Below are positions 18,380-25,049 of a stretch of DNA of 64,000 nucleotides, one piece after another. Origin of the DNA: SIG452 sp045541975 (GTDB taxonomy: Bacteria; Bacillota; Clostridia; UMGS1840); assembly GCA_045541975.1 (NCBI GenBank), contig JAZQKB010000030.1, positions 1 through 64,000 of the forward strand, given 5' to 3'. Positions within the stretch are counted from its first letter, which is position 1. Each line of letters starts with the position of its first letter. The notes under the pieces were generated by a model. That model searched no databases and had not been told where the DNA came from. It worked only from the letters and a program-made list of their open reading frames with translations. A program made the position numbers and the translations under genes.

Positions 18380-18835
18380 ATGGGAAAAATATTGGTACAA
18401 AACAAAAAAGCCCGTCATGATTACTTCATTTTAGAAATCTACGAAGCAGGAATTGAGCTGGTAGGCACGGAAGTGAAGTCTGTTCGTCAGGGCAAAATGA
18501 ATCTAAAGGATTCCTATGTGGATATTAAACACGGGGAAGCCTTTTTAATCGGTGCCCATATCAGCCCCTATGAACACGGCAATATTTTTAACCGGGATCC
18601 CGAACGGGTGAGAAGACTGTTGCTAAAAAAACAGGAAATTATGAAACTGACGGGAAAACTCACCGAAAAAGGCTTAACCATTGTGCCGTTGGAAGTATAT
18701 CTGAATAAAAACTGGATCAAACTAAGCATTGCCTTAGCACAAGGGAAAAAGAACTACGATAAGCGTGATGCCAAAGCAGAAGCAGATGCAAAGCGCAGTA
18801 TGGACCGTGCTTTAAAGGAACGGAATTTCCGATAG
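18380..18835 (+). CDS. smpB: SsrA-binding protein
   Basis: The 151-aa protein has the SmpB motifs NKKARHDYFI, GTEVKSVRQGKMNLKDSYVDI and the basic tail after KKNYDKRDAKA. It binds tmRNA and delivers it to stalled ribosomes. It is followed directly by ssrA itself, which fits joint supply of the two rescue parts. Start ATG 18380 with AGGAG upstream. Confidence 0.96.
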   Translation: MGKILVQNKKARHDYFILEIYEAGIELVGTEVKSVRQGKMNLKDSYVDIKHGEAFLIGAHISPYEHGNIFNRDPERVRRLLLKKQEIMKLTGKLTEKGLTIVPLEVYLNKNWIKLSIALAQGKKNYDKRDAKAEADAKRSMDRALKERNFR

Positions 18836-18879
18836 GGTATCGGGGTAAAAAAGTTGAATTTTCTCTATCAAAACAATAC

Positions 18880-19229
18880 GGGGATGTAAAGGTTTCGACG
18901 GGGATGTTGAAGCAAGATAAGCGAGCAGTTGTGGGGCGCAACTATAAAAGCTTCAAACTTTAAATTAAACGCTAACAATAAATTAGCTTACGCTGCCTAA
19001 TTAACGGCGGCTGTCCTGCCAGAGAGTACCGCGGCTTCGGTTTGGGCATCATTTAGCGGTCAACGTCTTTTGCTCATTCGTCGGGGCAGAAGTCGTATTA
19101 AGACGGTACCGGCGGAGGTTGGTTTGTTATCTACCTGCCTTCGTGGGGAATCCTAACAGATAACTGCGCTCGGAGAAAGTTTTGTGAATGCGTTTTCGGA
19201 CAGGGGTTCGATTCCCCTCATCTCCACCA
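18880..19229 (+). ncRNA. ssrA: tmRNA (ssrA)
   Basis: The 5' end GGGGATG pairs with CATCTCC before the encoded CCA at 19227-19229. GTTCGATTCCCC forms the T-arm. The tag frame ends GCT AAC AAT AAA TTA GCT TAC GCT GCC TAA (18971-19000), giving a proteolysis tag ending ANNKLAYAA. Total length is about 350 nt. It sits directly downstream of smpB. A near-copy of its 3' end and terminator recurs 205 bp downstream. Confidence 0.96.
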
Positions 19230-19519
19230 AAAATACAAGTGAGCCAAAGAGCTTACTTGTATTTTTTTATGCGAAGAGAGAGGGGAATCGAAGCCTGAGA
19301 GGGCACGAGACGTAAAGAAAACAGTCCGGGGGACTGTTTTTAGGTGAGTGGTGCGAAGACGGGTACCGAAGCCAAAGGCTTGGGTCGTCAAGCAGAGTGG
19401 ATTTAAAAAATCCACCATCCCCTCATCTCCACCAAAAATACAAGTGAGCCAAAGAGCTTACTTGTATTTTTTTATGCTGAAAGAGAGATGGAAATCGAAG
19501 CCTGAGAGGGCACGAGACG
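19213..19519 (+). repeat. Tandem repeat unit carrying the tmRNA 3' end, terminator and shared hairpin core
   Basis: Copy 1 (19213-19312) and copy 2 (19418-19519) are near identical and lie 205 bp apart. Each contains the tmRNA 3' end (TCCCCTCATCTCCACCA), a terminator hairpin (ATACAAGTGAGC...GCTTACTTGTAT plus T7) and a following stretch whose GAGGGGAATCGAA reads as an antisense tmRNA T-arm (degraded in copy 2). Between them, at 19358-19393, lies a 36-bp hairpin core shared with the tRNA-Leu locus. Copy 2 cannot be a functional tmRNA because only the last 12 nt before CCA are present. Confidence 0.85.
19358..19393 (+). repeat. 36-bp hairpin core of the RNA-gene-associated element, copy 1
   Basis: The sequence starts GACGGGTACCGAAGCC, has a 3-nt AAA loop, and continues GGCTTGGGTCGTCAAGC. 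AAGCC/GGCTT and GACG/CGTC form the stem. It matches 27061-27096 on the opposite strand at 35 of 36 positions. Upstream, GACAGTCC-like and GGACTGT sequence forms another T-tailed hairpin (about 19320-19341). Confidence 0.85.
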
Positions 19520-19551
19520 CTAGAAATCAATGAAAAACAGCTATGATATTC

Positions 19552-19580
19552 TTGACATTTTTCCTAAAATATGGTATCAT
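19552..19580 (+). promoter_or_regulatory. Sigma-A promoter of the zinc-ribbon membrane protein gene
   Basis: TTGACA and TATCAT are 17 bp apart, 36 bp upstream of the start codon. Confidence 0.8.
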
Positions 19581-19615
19581 TTTTTCATTGAAACTACACA
19601 TAAGGAGATTAGAAT

Positions 19616-20335
19616 ATGTATTGTTATCAATGCGGAAAATTGCTGGAAGAAGGTAGCGTTTTTTGTACCGCTTGTGGCGCGAAATGTGCAGAACCAAAGG
19701 CTCCTGCAAAAGAGTCTCAGCAAACAGGAAGCAATTATAATAATGCTGCAAACGGCACCAATACCGCCACGGCATCGCCGCAGAATCCGTCTGTAAGTTC
19801 CGTTGTGGGAAAGGTTGCGGCACCGGCAGTGAAGGCAGGTCTGTCCGGACTGTCTAAATTCCTGATTTTTTTATTGGTGGCGGCAGTTGCGCTTGGAGGT
19901 TATTTGGCGTTTTTCACCAATCTGTTGAAAACTGATGAGCAAATGATTCAAGAACGGATTCATGCTTTTTCGGAAGACTATAACAGCGGTGATGCAGAAG
20001 CAATGATGGAGCATTTTGACCAAAGTACCCGTGTGGTGTTGGAATCTACGATTGGATTGACGGAATCTCTGCTTGGTGAAGCAGCTGGTTTTGATATTAG
20101 TTATAGTGATATGTTGGGACTTAGTGCAGCACTTAACGAAGGGGATATGATGGAAATTACCATCCATTCAATTGATATTCAGCGTGACGATTATGCTGTG
20201 GTTTCTGCTACAATGAGTATGAATGCCAATGTGATGGGCTATTCTGCCAGTGATTCAGATGAAGTCCAGTTTGAAATGGTGAAGGAAGAAGCAGGCTTTT
20301 TAAATCAGGACTGGTATATTAAAAACTTTCAGTAA
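19616..20335 (+). CDS. Zinc-ribbon membrane protein with an extracytoplasmic domain
   Basis: The 239-aa protein opens with a zinc ribbon (CYQCGKLLEEGSVFCTACG). A low-complexity linker and one membrane helix (about residues 80-102, FLIFLLVAAVALGGYLAFF) follow. The remaining ~135 residues probably lie outside and look like a small alpha/beta domain (NTF2-like is possible). TcaA/YvbJ-type proteins share this plan. Function not known. Start ATG 19616 with AAGGAG upstream; the next gene follows 18 bp later. Confidence 0.7.
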   Translation: MYCYQCGKLLEEGSVFCTACGAKCAEPKAPAKESQQTGSNYNNAANGTNTATASPQNPSVSSVVGKVAAPAVKAGLSGLSKFLIFLLVAAVALGGYLAFFTNLLKTDEQMIQERIHAFSEDYNSGDAEAMMEHFDQSTRVVLESTIGLTESLLGEAAGFDISYSDMLGLSAALNEGDMMEITIHSIDIQRDDYAVVSATMSMNANVMGYSASDSDEVQFEMVKEEAGFLNQDWYIKNFQ

Positions 20336-20353
20336 CAAAGGAATGGGAACATT

Positions 20354-20992
20354 ATGAGCATTACCTTAAAAAAATATTCCATAGGAGAAGAAATATTCAG
20401 TGCGGTGGCACATTGTGTGGGAACATTGCTATCAATTGCGGCAACTGTCCTTTTGATTGTGTTTTCCGCAATTCACCACAATACCATGGGCGTGGTTGGT
20501 AGCTCCATTTATGGCGGAACCATGATTTTATTATACACCATGAGCACACTGTATCATGCTTTGACCAATGTTGGAGCAAAAAAAGTGTTTCGTATCTTTG
20601 ATCACTGCTCCATTTTTCTGTTGATTGCAGGAACTTACACACCGTATTGTCTCGGTCCCTTATGGAATTACGGTGGTCTTGGAATCCTGATTGCCATTTG
20701 GAGCTGTGCGATTTTAGGAATCGTGTTCAATGCCATTGCCTTGGAAAAGGTGAAAACTGTCAGTCTTATTTTCTATGTAGTAATGGGACTTGCAATTCTG
20801 CTTAGACTGCCCACGTTACTTACCGTGTTACCCATTGGTGGCATTGTTTGGATGTGCATTGCAGGACTTGTATACATTTTAGGAATCATCTTCTACTTAT
20901 GGAAAGTAAAATACATGCATGCCATTTGGCATTTGTTTGTGTTAGGAGGAAGCATTTGCTTTTTCTTCTCAATTTTTCTGCATGTGATTTAA
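20354..20992 (+). CDS. Hemolysin III family membrane protein
   Basis: The 212-aa protein has about seven membrane helices and the family motifs EEIFSAVAHCVGT at the start, STLYHALTN near residue 62, FDHCSIFLLIAGTYTP, and a terminal HAIWHLFVLGGS. His and Ser residues in these motifs are conserved in the HlyIII/PAQR (progestin-receptor-like) fold. The true activity is unclear for most bacterial members. Probably cotranscribed with the preceding gene. Confidence 0.88.
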   Translation: MSITLKKYSIGEEIFSAVAHCVGTLLSIAATVLLIVFSAIHHNTMGVVGSSIYGGTMILLYTMSTLYHALTNVGAKKVFRIFDHCSIFLLIAGTYTPYCLGPLWNYGGLGILIAIWSCAILGIVFNAIALEKVKTVSLIFYVVMGLAILLRLPTLLTVLPIGGIVWMCIAGLVYILGIIFYLWKVKYMHAIWHLFVLGGSICFFFSIFLHVI

Positions 20993-20999
20993 AGTGTTA

Positions 21000-21028
21000 T
21001 TGACAAGATAGCTATGATATGCTATACT
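21000..21028 (+). promoter_or_regulatory. Sigma-A promoter of the second zinc-ribbon gene
   Basis: TTGACA and TATACT have a 17-bp spacer; the start codon is at 21053. Confidence 0.75.
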
Positions 21029-21052
21029 GATAAAAAAGGAGGATTATCCATC

Positions 21053-21958
21053 ATGATTTGTGAAAAATGTGGAAAAGAAATACCCGAAAATGAAACTGTT
21101 TGCCCCGATTGCGGTGGCGAAGAAACTGTTATGGAATCTGCTATGGAACAGGTAGAAGAAACTGTTGCACCGGCAGAAGAAATTGCATTGGAGGAAACAA
21201 TCGCAGAAGAAACTGCGGATGCTGAAGAACCGGCTTTTGATTTGGAAGAACTGGGAGTTCCCGTATCCAATGTTGTCCGTAAAAAAAGAGGACTGGCTCG
21301 AGTTATCATTGGAATTGTTTCCTTGGTGATTGCGATTGCTCTGGTTGTGGTTTCTCTGTTAAATCCTGTGATGCTTTTAGGAAACTGGAAACGACATGAA
21401 GAAATGCCCTTGTATGAAGGTGTTTCTCTGAAGGTAGATCTTTCTATTGAATTTGGACTGTCCGGAAAATGCATTCAGTATCAGAAGTTGGTTAACGCTG
21501 ATGAGCTTGGTGTTGCCAAAGCGGATAGTGAGTATACCGATAACTTCCAATACGCAATTGTGAATGAAAAAATCCGTCTGAACGAAGATGTGGAAAGTGA
21601 TGTTTGTTACAAAGCAACTCCTTCCCAGCTGACCATCTGGGCTGACGGTTATCCGGAAGACAATTTGCAGTATCAGAGAGAAGGTCTGTTCTATCCCTCT
21701 ATGATTTTATGGGTAGCAGGTGGCGTATTCTTGATTTTAGGTATTTTGCTTTTGGCAATCCCTGGCAAGAAACATGTGGTTACTACCTATGAAGAAGAGG
21801 AAGAAGCAGAAGATTTAGATGAATTTTTAGAAGAAATCTACGAAGAAATCGAAGAAGATTCTAACCAGGATATTCCGGAAGAACCCATTGTGGAAGAAGT
21901 TGCAGAAGAATCCGTTACGGAAGAAGTTGCAGAAACTCCCGAAGCAACTGAAGAATAA
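21053..21958 (+). CDS. Zinc-ribbon, two-helix membrane protein with an acidic tail
   Basis: The 301-aa protein starts MICEKCGKEIPENETVCPDCG, a zinc ribbon. An acidic stretch follows, then a membrane helix (IIGIVSLVIAIALVVVSLL), an external domain of ~100 residues, a second helix (MILWVAGGVFLILGILLLAI), and a highly acidic Glu-rich tail. Both tails should be cytoplasmic. Start: ATG 21053 behind AAAGGAGG. I do not recognise a function. Confidence 0.65.
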   Translation: MICEKCGKEIPENETVCPDCGGEETVMESAMEQVEETVAPAEEIALEETIAEETADAEEPAFDLEELGVPVSNVVRKKRGLARVIIGIVSLVIAIALVVVSLLNPVMLLGNWKRHEEMPLYEGVSLKVDLSIEFGLSGKCIQYQKLVNADELGVAKADSEYTDNFQYAIVNEKIRLNEDVESDVCYKATPSQLTIWADGYPEDNLQYQREGLFYPSMILWVAGGVFLILGILLLAIPGKKHVVTTYEEEEEAEDLDEFLEEIYEEIEEDSNQDIPEEPIVEEVAEESVTEEVAETPEATEE

Positions 21959-21960
21959 TC

Positions 21961-21998
21961 TAAAAAAACGCTGAATGATTGTCATTCAGCGTTTTTTA
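21961..21998 (+). terminator. Bidirectional terminator, copy 1 of an identical pair
   Basis: AAACGCTGAATGA and TCATTCAGCGTTT form the stem around TTG, with A and T runs on both sides. It lies between convergent genes. The same sequence recurs at 22529-22564. Confidence 0.85.
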
Positions 21999-22005
21999 TT
22001 TGTTG

Positions 22006-22200
22006 TTATTCCAGACCGAGTAAATAGTCAACTGTTACTTGATAAAGTCTGGCAAGTTTTATTACCATGGAAACAGGAATTTCCCGAATACCTTTTTCAT
22101 ATCTTGCATATACCTGACGGTTACAGGTTAAATAATCTGCTACTTGCTGTTGTGTCATGTCGTGATCAATTCTCAATTCGTAAATTCTTTGAAAGTACAT
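22006..22200 (-). CDS. XRE-family helix-turn-helix regulator
   Basis: The 64-aa protein is a single Cro/C1-type HTH domain: DMTQQQVADYLTCNRQVYARYEKG is the recognition part and YQVTVDYLLGLE the usual ending. Start: ATG at 22200 with AGAGGTG upstream. The longer frame to 22230 is less likely. It is divergent from a 78-aa gene, and palindromes lie in the gap. It probably represses that gene, itself or both. Confidence 0.85.
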   Translation of the reverse strand: MYFQRIYELRIDHDMTQQQVADYLTCNRQVYARYEKGIREIPVSMVIKLARLYQVTVDYLLGLE

Positions 22201-22211
22201 CAAATCACCTC

Positions 22212-22270
22212 TTGACTTTAATGTTACCATATGGTACTATATTATTATCAAAATGGTATCAAACGGTACC
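22212..22270 (+). promoter_or_regulatory. Promoter with embedded palindromes (likely XRE operators)
   Basis: A + strand promoter (TTGACT, 17 bp, TACTAT; 22212-22240) has the palindrome TTACCATATGGTA in its spacer. A second imperfect inverted repeat, TGGTATCAAACGGTACCA, lies just downstream (about 22254-22271). Repeats of GGTA/TACC at this spacing are typical of Cro/C1 dimer sites. Occupancy of the first would block the promoter. Confidence 0.6.
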
Positions 22271-22291
22271 AAAAAAATAGAGAGGTTTGCA

Positions 22292-22528
22292 ATGAAAGTA
22301 CAATCTGAATTATTAAAATCTTATTTGGCAGAAGCACTATTTCAATATTTGCAGGAATTTCCTGAAGATGTGGTACAAGAAACAGAGAGTCTCGCACTTC
22401 GGATGTTGGAAGAAATCAAAAATATTTTAGAAAATACAGGCTTGGACGATTTTGAAAAGGTGGAAGAGATTGGAGATGTTTTTCAAAAATGTAAAGTTAG
22501 GATATCCGGTTGTCACGATTGCTTTTAA
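22292..22528 (+). CDS. Small acidic protein of unknown function
   Basis: The 78-aa product starts MKVQSELLKSYLAEALFQYL and is mostly predicted helix, ending in a Cys/His pair (SGCHDCF). I do not recognise it. Start: ATG 22292 with AGAGAGG about 7 nt upstream; the upstream frame runs through the operator. It pairs with the divergent XRE gene, which suggests a regulated function such as a small module or toxin/antitoxin-like pair, but nothing in the sequence proves that. Confidence 0.55.
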   Translation: MKVQSELLKSYLAEALFQYLQEFPEDVVQETESLALRMLEEIKNILENTGLDDFEKVEEIGDVFQKCKVRISGCHDCF

Positions 22529-22565
22529 TAAAAAAACGCTGAATGATTGTCATTCAGCGTTTTTG
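22529..22565 (+). terminator. Bidirectional terminator, copy 2 of an identical pair
   Basis: It has the same AAAAAAACGCTGAATGA/TCATTCAGCG stem and T run as the terminator at 21961, 568 bp away. It sits between the 78-aa gene and the end of trpB. Confidence 0.85.
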
Positions 22566-22583
22566 AAATTTACGTAAGATTTT

Positions 22584-23804
22584 TTATCTGATTCCGTAAT
22601 TTTCAATCACAAAGTCCATATCTTTGTCACCTCTGCCGGAGAGATTAATGAGAATGGAACCGTGATCCATGGTTTTTGCCAGTTTCATGGCATAGGCAAC
22701 AGCGTGAGAGCTTTCGATGGCGGGGATGATACCTTCCATACGAGCTAGTTTAAAGAATGCGTCAATGGATTCTTCATCATCAATCACATCGTATTTGACT
22801 CTTTCGATTTCCTGCCAGAAAGCATGTTCCGGTCCGGAGGAGGGATAGTCCAATCCGCTTGCTACCGAATACACGGGAGCAGGTTCGCCGTTTTCATCCT
22901 TTAACATAATGCTGTTGAAGCCGTGCATAATACCTTCGGTACCGTATTTTAAGCTGGCAGCGTGGTCACCAAGCTTGGGGCCTTTCCCTAACGGTTCAAC
23001 ACCATAGATATCCACAGGATCGTTTAAGAATCCGGAGAACATTCCGGCTGCGTTGGAACCTCCGCCTACACAAGCTACAACGGCATTGGGTAAGTGACCG
23101 GTCATTTCCAAGAACTGTTCTCTTGCTTCAATTCCAACCACACTCTGGAAATCTCTTACCATCATAGGGAAGGGATGGGGGCCTAATACAGAACCGATAC
23201 AGTAAATGGAATCCTTATATTCTTTGCTATATGCATCAAAAGCTGCGTCTACGGCTTCTTTTAAAGTTTGCAGTCCGTGGGTAACCTCTACCACGTTAGC
23301 TCCTAAAATTTTCATTCTGGCAACGTTGGGAGCTTGTTTTTTGATGTCCACAGCACCCATGTAGATGTCACATTCCAGACCGAAATATGCAGCCGCAGTT
23401 GCCAATGCAACCCCGTGCTGACCTGCGCCGGTTTCTGCAATAATTTTCTTTTTGCCCATATATTTTGCCAAAAGGCCTTCACCCATACAGTGATTTAATT
23501 TGTGGGCACCGGAATGGTTCAAGTCTTCACGTTTTGCGTAAAGCTGAACCTTTCCGCCTAATGCGTCAGAGAGACGTTCCAAGTGAGACACCGGGGTGGG
23601 GCGTCCCTGAAATTCTTTCCGGATTCTGCGAAGTTCCGCAATGAACTTACGGGACTGACAGATGGAGAAATACGCTTCGGTGATTTCAGCCATTGCATCC
23701 TTTAATTTTTCTTCAATATATACTCCGCCGTATTTGCCGAAGTACCCGTCTTTATCGGGATAGTTTTTAAAATAAGTGTCAAAATTTACGCCGTTTAATT
23801 GCAT
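22584..23804 (-). CDS. trpB: Tryptophan synthase beta chain
   Basis: The 406-aa PLP enzyme joins indole and serine to make tryptophan. Lys102 in HSGAHKLNH is the PLP residue; CVGGGSNAAGMF binds the cofactor phosphate. It is a full-length TrpB1-type protein. trpA is not adjacent, nor is any other trp gene in the window, so it is a solitary trpB. Expression is set by a T-box leader with a 21-codon mini-ORF between it and the gene. Start ATG 23804 with AAGGAGG. Confidence 0.93.
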   Translation of the reverse strand: MQLNGVNFDTYFKNYPDKDGYFGKYGGVYIEEKLKDAMAEITEAYFSICQSRKFIAELRRIRKEFQGRPTPVSHLERLSDALGGKVQLYAKREDLNHSGAHKLNHCMGEGLLAKYMGKKKIIAETGAGQHGVALATAAAYFGLECDIYMGAVDIKKQAPNVARMKILGANVVEVTHGLQTLKEAVDAAFDAYSKEYKDSIYCIGSVLGPHPFPMMVRDFQSVVGIEAREQFLEMTGHLPNAVVACVGGGSNAAGMFSGFLNDPVDIYGVEPLGKGPKLGDHAASLKYGTEGIMHGFNSIMLKDENGEPAPVYSVASGLDYPSSGPEHAFWQEIERVKYDVIDDEESIDAFFKLARMEGIIPAIESSHAVAYAMKLAKTMDHGSILINLSGRGDKDMDFVIENYGIR

Positions 23805-23817
23805 GAGAATTTCCTCC

Positions 23818-23883
23818 TTAATTTGGTTTGGTAATCACGATTGAAATAGAACGGCTACGCCATCGTTGGGTAAACAGTTTCAT
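23818..23883 (-). CDS. 21-codon mini-ORF between T-box and trpB (candidate leader peptide)
   Basis: The frame reads MKLFTQRWRSRSISI and ends TKPN, with its own GGAGGA 7 nt before the ATG. It contains one Trp codon inside QRWRSR. Its stop codon TAA overlaps the trpB Shine-Dalgarno (TAAGGAGG) and lies 13 nt before the trpB ATG. That arrangement would couple ribosome release or stalling to trpB translation. The reading is supported by position and ribosome-binding site only; I recognise no family. Confidence 0.55.
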   Translation of the reverse strand: MKLFTQRWRSRSISIVITKPN

Positions 23884-23899
23884 GGTTAAATCCTCCAAT

Positions 23900-24182
23900 C
23901 GGAGCAATAAAAAAGCCCCCGACAGAATACTATAATGATCTATCAAGGACGAATAAAGATTTATCCGCGGTGCCACCTTGTGTTCACGGGAACCCCGTGC
24001 ACTTATTAGAAGTACTATCATACTCCCGATTCGTCACGTGAATCATACGTCAGCGCATTTAACACTGCCCTCAACAGCCCATATTATGCAGAAGCCTTTG
24101 TGGAACTCACACCGTAATCCACTCGCTCAAAAAAGACTCACCCTGCTTTTTTTCTGTCTCAACGGTTTTCGGATTGAATTTG
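23900..24182 (-). promoter_or_regulatory. T-box leader of trpB
   Basis: On the - strand the T-box consensus AGGTGGCACCGCGG (reverse complement at 23965-23978) is followed by a terminator that can form between TCCTTGATAGA and TCTGTCGGGGG with a T6 run (23911-23950). The ~280-nt length suits a full Stem I/II/III leader. The gene downstream predicts tRNA-Trp as ligand. A candidate TGG lies in CGAGTGGATTACGG in the Stem I part, but I did not fold the specifier loop. Uncharged tRNA-Trp would allow read-through into trpB. Confidence 0.85.
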
Positions 24183-24187
24183 GGTTT

Positions 24188-24216
24188 ATTATAGCACCGA
24201 TTTAAAAAAATGTCAA
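24188..24216 (-). promoter_or_regulatory. Consensus sigma-A promoter of the trpB T-box transcript
   Basis: On the - strand TTGACA and TATAAT are exactly 17 bp apart. It is divergent from, and only 8 bp away from, the -35 of the sfsA promoter. Confidence 0.85.
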
Positions 24217-24224
24217 TACTTTTT

Positions 24225-24253
24225 TTGACAATCCTTGCATTCTGTGTTATGAT
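24225..24253 (+). promoter_or_regulatory. Sigma-A promoter of sfsA
   Basis: TTGACA and TATGAT have a 17-bp spacer. The start codon follows about 33 bp later. Confidence 0.75.
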
Positions 24254-24285
24254 AAAGAAAAGTTTTTACGAAGAAAAGAGTTTTT

Positions 24286-24984
24286 ATGATGAAATATCAA
24301 AAGATTGTAGAGGGGAAGTTCCTTGCCCGTCCGAACCGTTTTATCGCTTATGTTGAAATTTCGGGAAAAGAAGAAATTTGTCATGTGAAAAACACGGGCA
24401 GATGCAAAGAACTGCTTATTCCCGGTGCAACGGTTTATCTGGAATTGTCAGATAATCCTGCAAGAAAAACAAAATACGATTTAGTTGCTGTGTTAAAGGA
24501 GAATCAAGAAGTTGGAACTTCTAACATAATCAATATGGATTCTCAGGCACCTAATCACGCTTTTTTGGAATGGGCACCGAAGTATTTTGGAGAACAGGCA
24601 AAAATATATCCCGAGAAAACATACAAAAATTCCAGATTTGATTTTTATGTGGAAACCGAAGACGGAAACCGTCATTTTGTGGAAGTAAAAGGCGTTACTT
24701 TGGAGCAGGACGGCGTAGTTCTATTTCCGGATGCGCCGACTGAACGGGGCAGAAAACATATCTTGGAGCTTTGCGATTGTGTGGAACACGGGTATGTTGC
24801 CCATTTGTTTTTCGTGGTGCAAATGAAGGGAGTCCGCTATTTTACACCAAACATCAAAACTGATCCCGATTTTGCAGAGGCACTGCAGACAGCCAAACAA
24901 AAAGGCGTAAAGATCGTTGCAGTGGATTCGGTTGTTACGCCCAATTCCATGAATATTTCTGAATTTTTAAAAGTTCGTTTCTAG
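24286..24984 (+). CDS. sfsA: SfsA family (sugar fermentation stimulation) nuclease-like protein
   Basis: The 232-aa protein shows SfsA features: an OB-like N-terminal part (RFLARPNRF-like, CHVKNTGRCKELLIPG) and a nuclease-like centre with SRFDFYVE...HFVEVKGVTLE...FPDAPTERGRKH. The acidic and Lys residues in SRFDF/EVKG fit a PD-(D/E)xK-type site. The name comes from E. coli maltose work; the biochemical role is poorly settled. First ATG (24286) or the next codon (24289) could start it. Confidence 0.88.
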   Translation: MMKYQKIVEGKFLARPNRFIAYVEISGKEEICHVKNTGRCKELLIPGATVYLELSDNPARKTKYDLVAVLKENQEVGTSNIINMDSQAPNHAFLEWAPKYFGEQAKIYPEKTYKNSRFDFYVETEDGNRHFVEVKGVTLEQDGVVLFPDAPTERGRKHILELCDCVEHGYVAHLFFVVQMKGVRYFTPNIKTDPDFAEALQTAKQKGVKIVAVDSVVTPNSMNISEFLKVRF

Positions 24985-25011
24985 GGACTTGCAAGTTTTT
25001 TAAAATTGTCA

Positions 25012-25019
25012 CATACGAT
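25012..25019 (+). promoter_or_regulatory. Possible SigE/SigK-type -10 element upstream of sigK
   Basis: CATACGAT, about 30 bp before the start codon, resembles the mother-cell sigma factor -10 consensus (CATACAMT). No clear sigma-A promoter lies close by. A -35 partner is not obvious. The call depends on knowing the downstream gene. Confidence 0.4.
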
Positions 25020-25049
25020 TAGATAAAAGTACAAAAAGGGGTTTTTGGT

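Noticed and set aside
19348..19533. Possible small protein over the repeat after tmRNA (contains VPKPKAWVVKQSG)
   Set aside because: It runs through the repeat's hairpins and a copy of the tmRNA 3' end. The tRNA-Leu unit gives a similar phrase on the matching strand only because the DNA core is shared. No ribosome-binding site.
22253..22291. Longer N terminus for the 78-aa gene and for the XRE gene (to 22230)
   Set aside because: The extra codons cross the operator palindromes; the shorter starts have better ribosome-binding sites.
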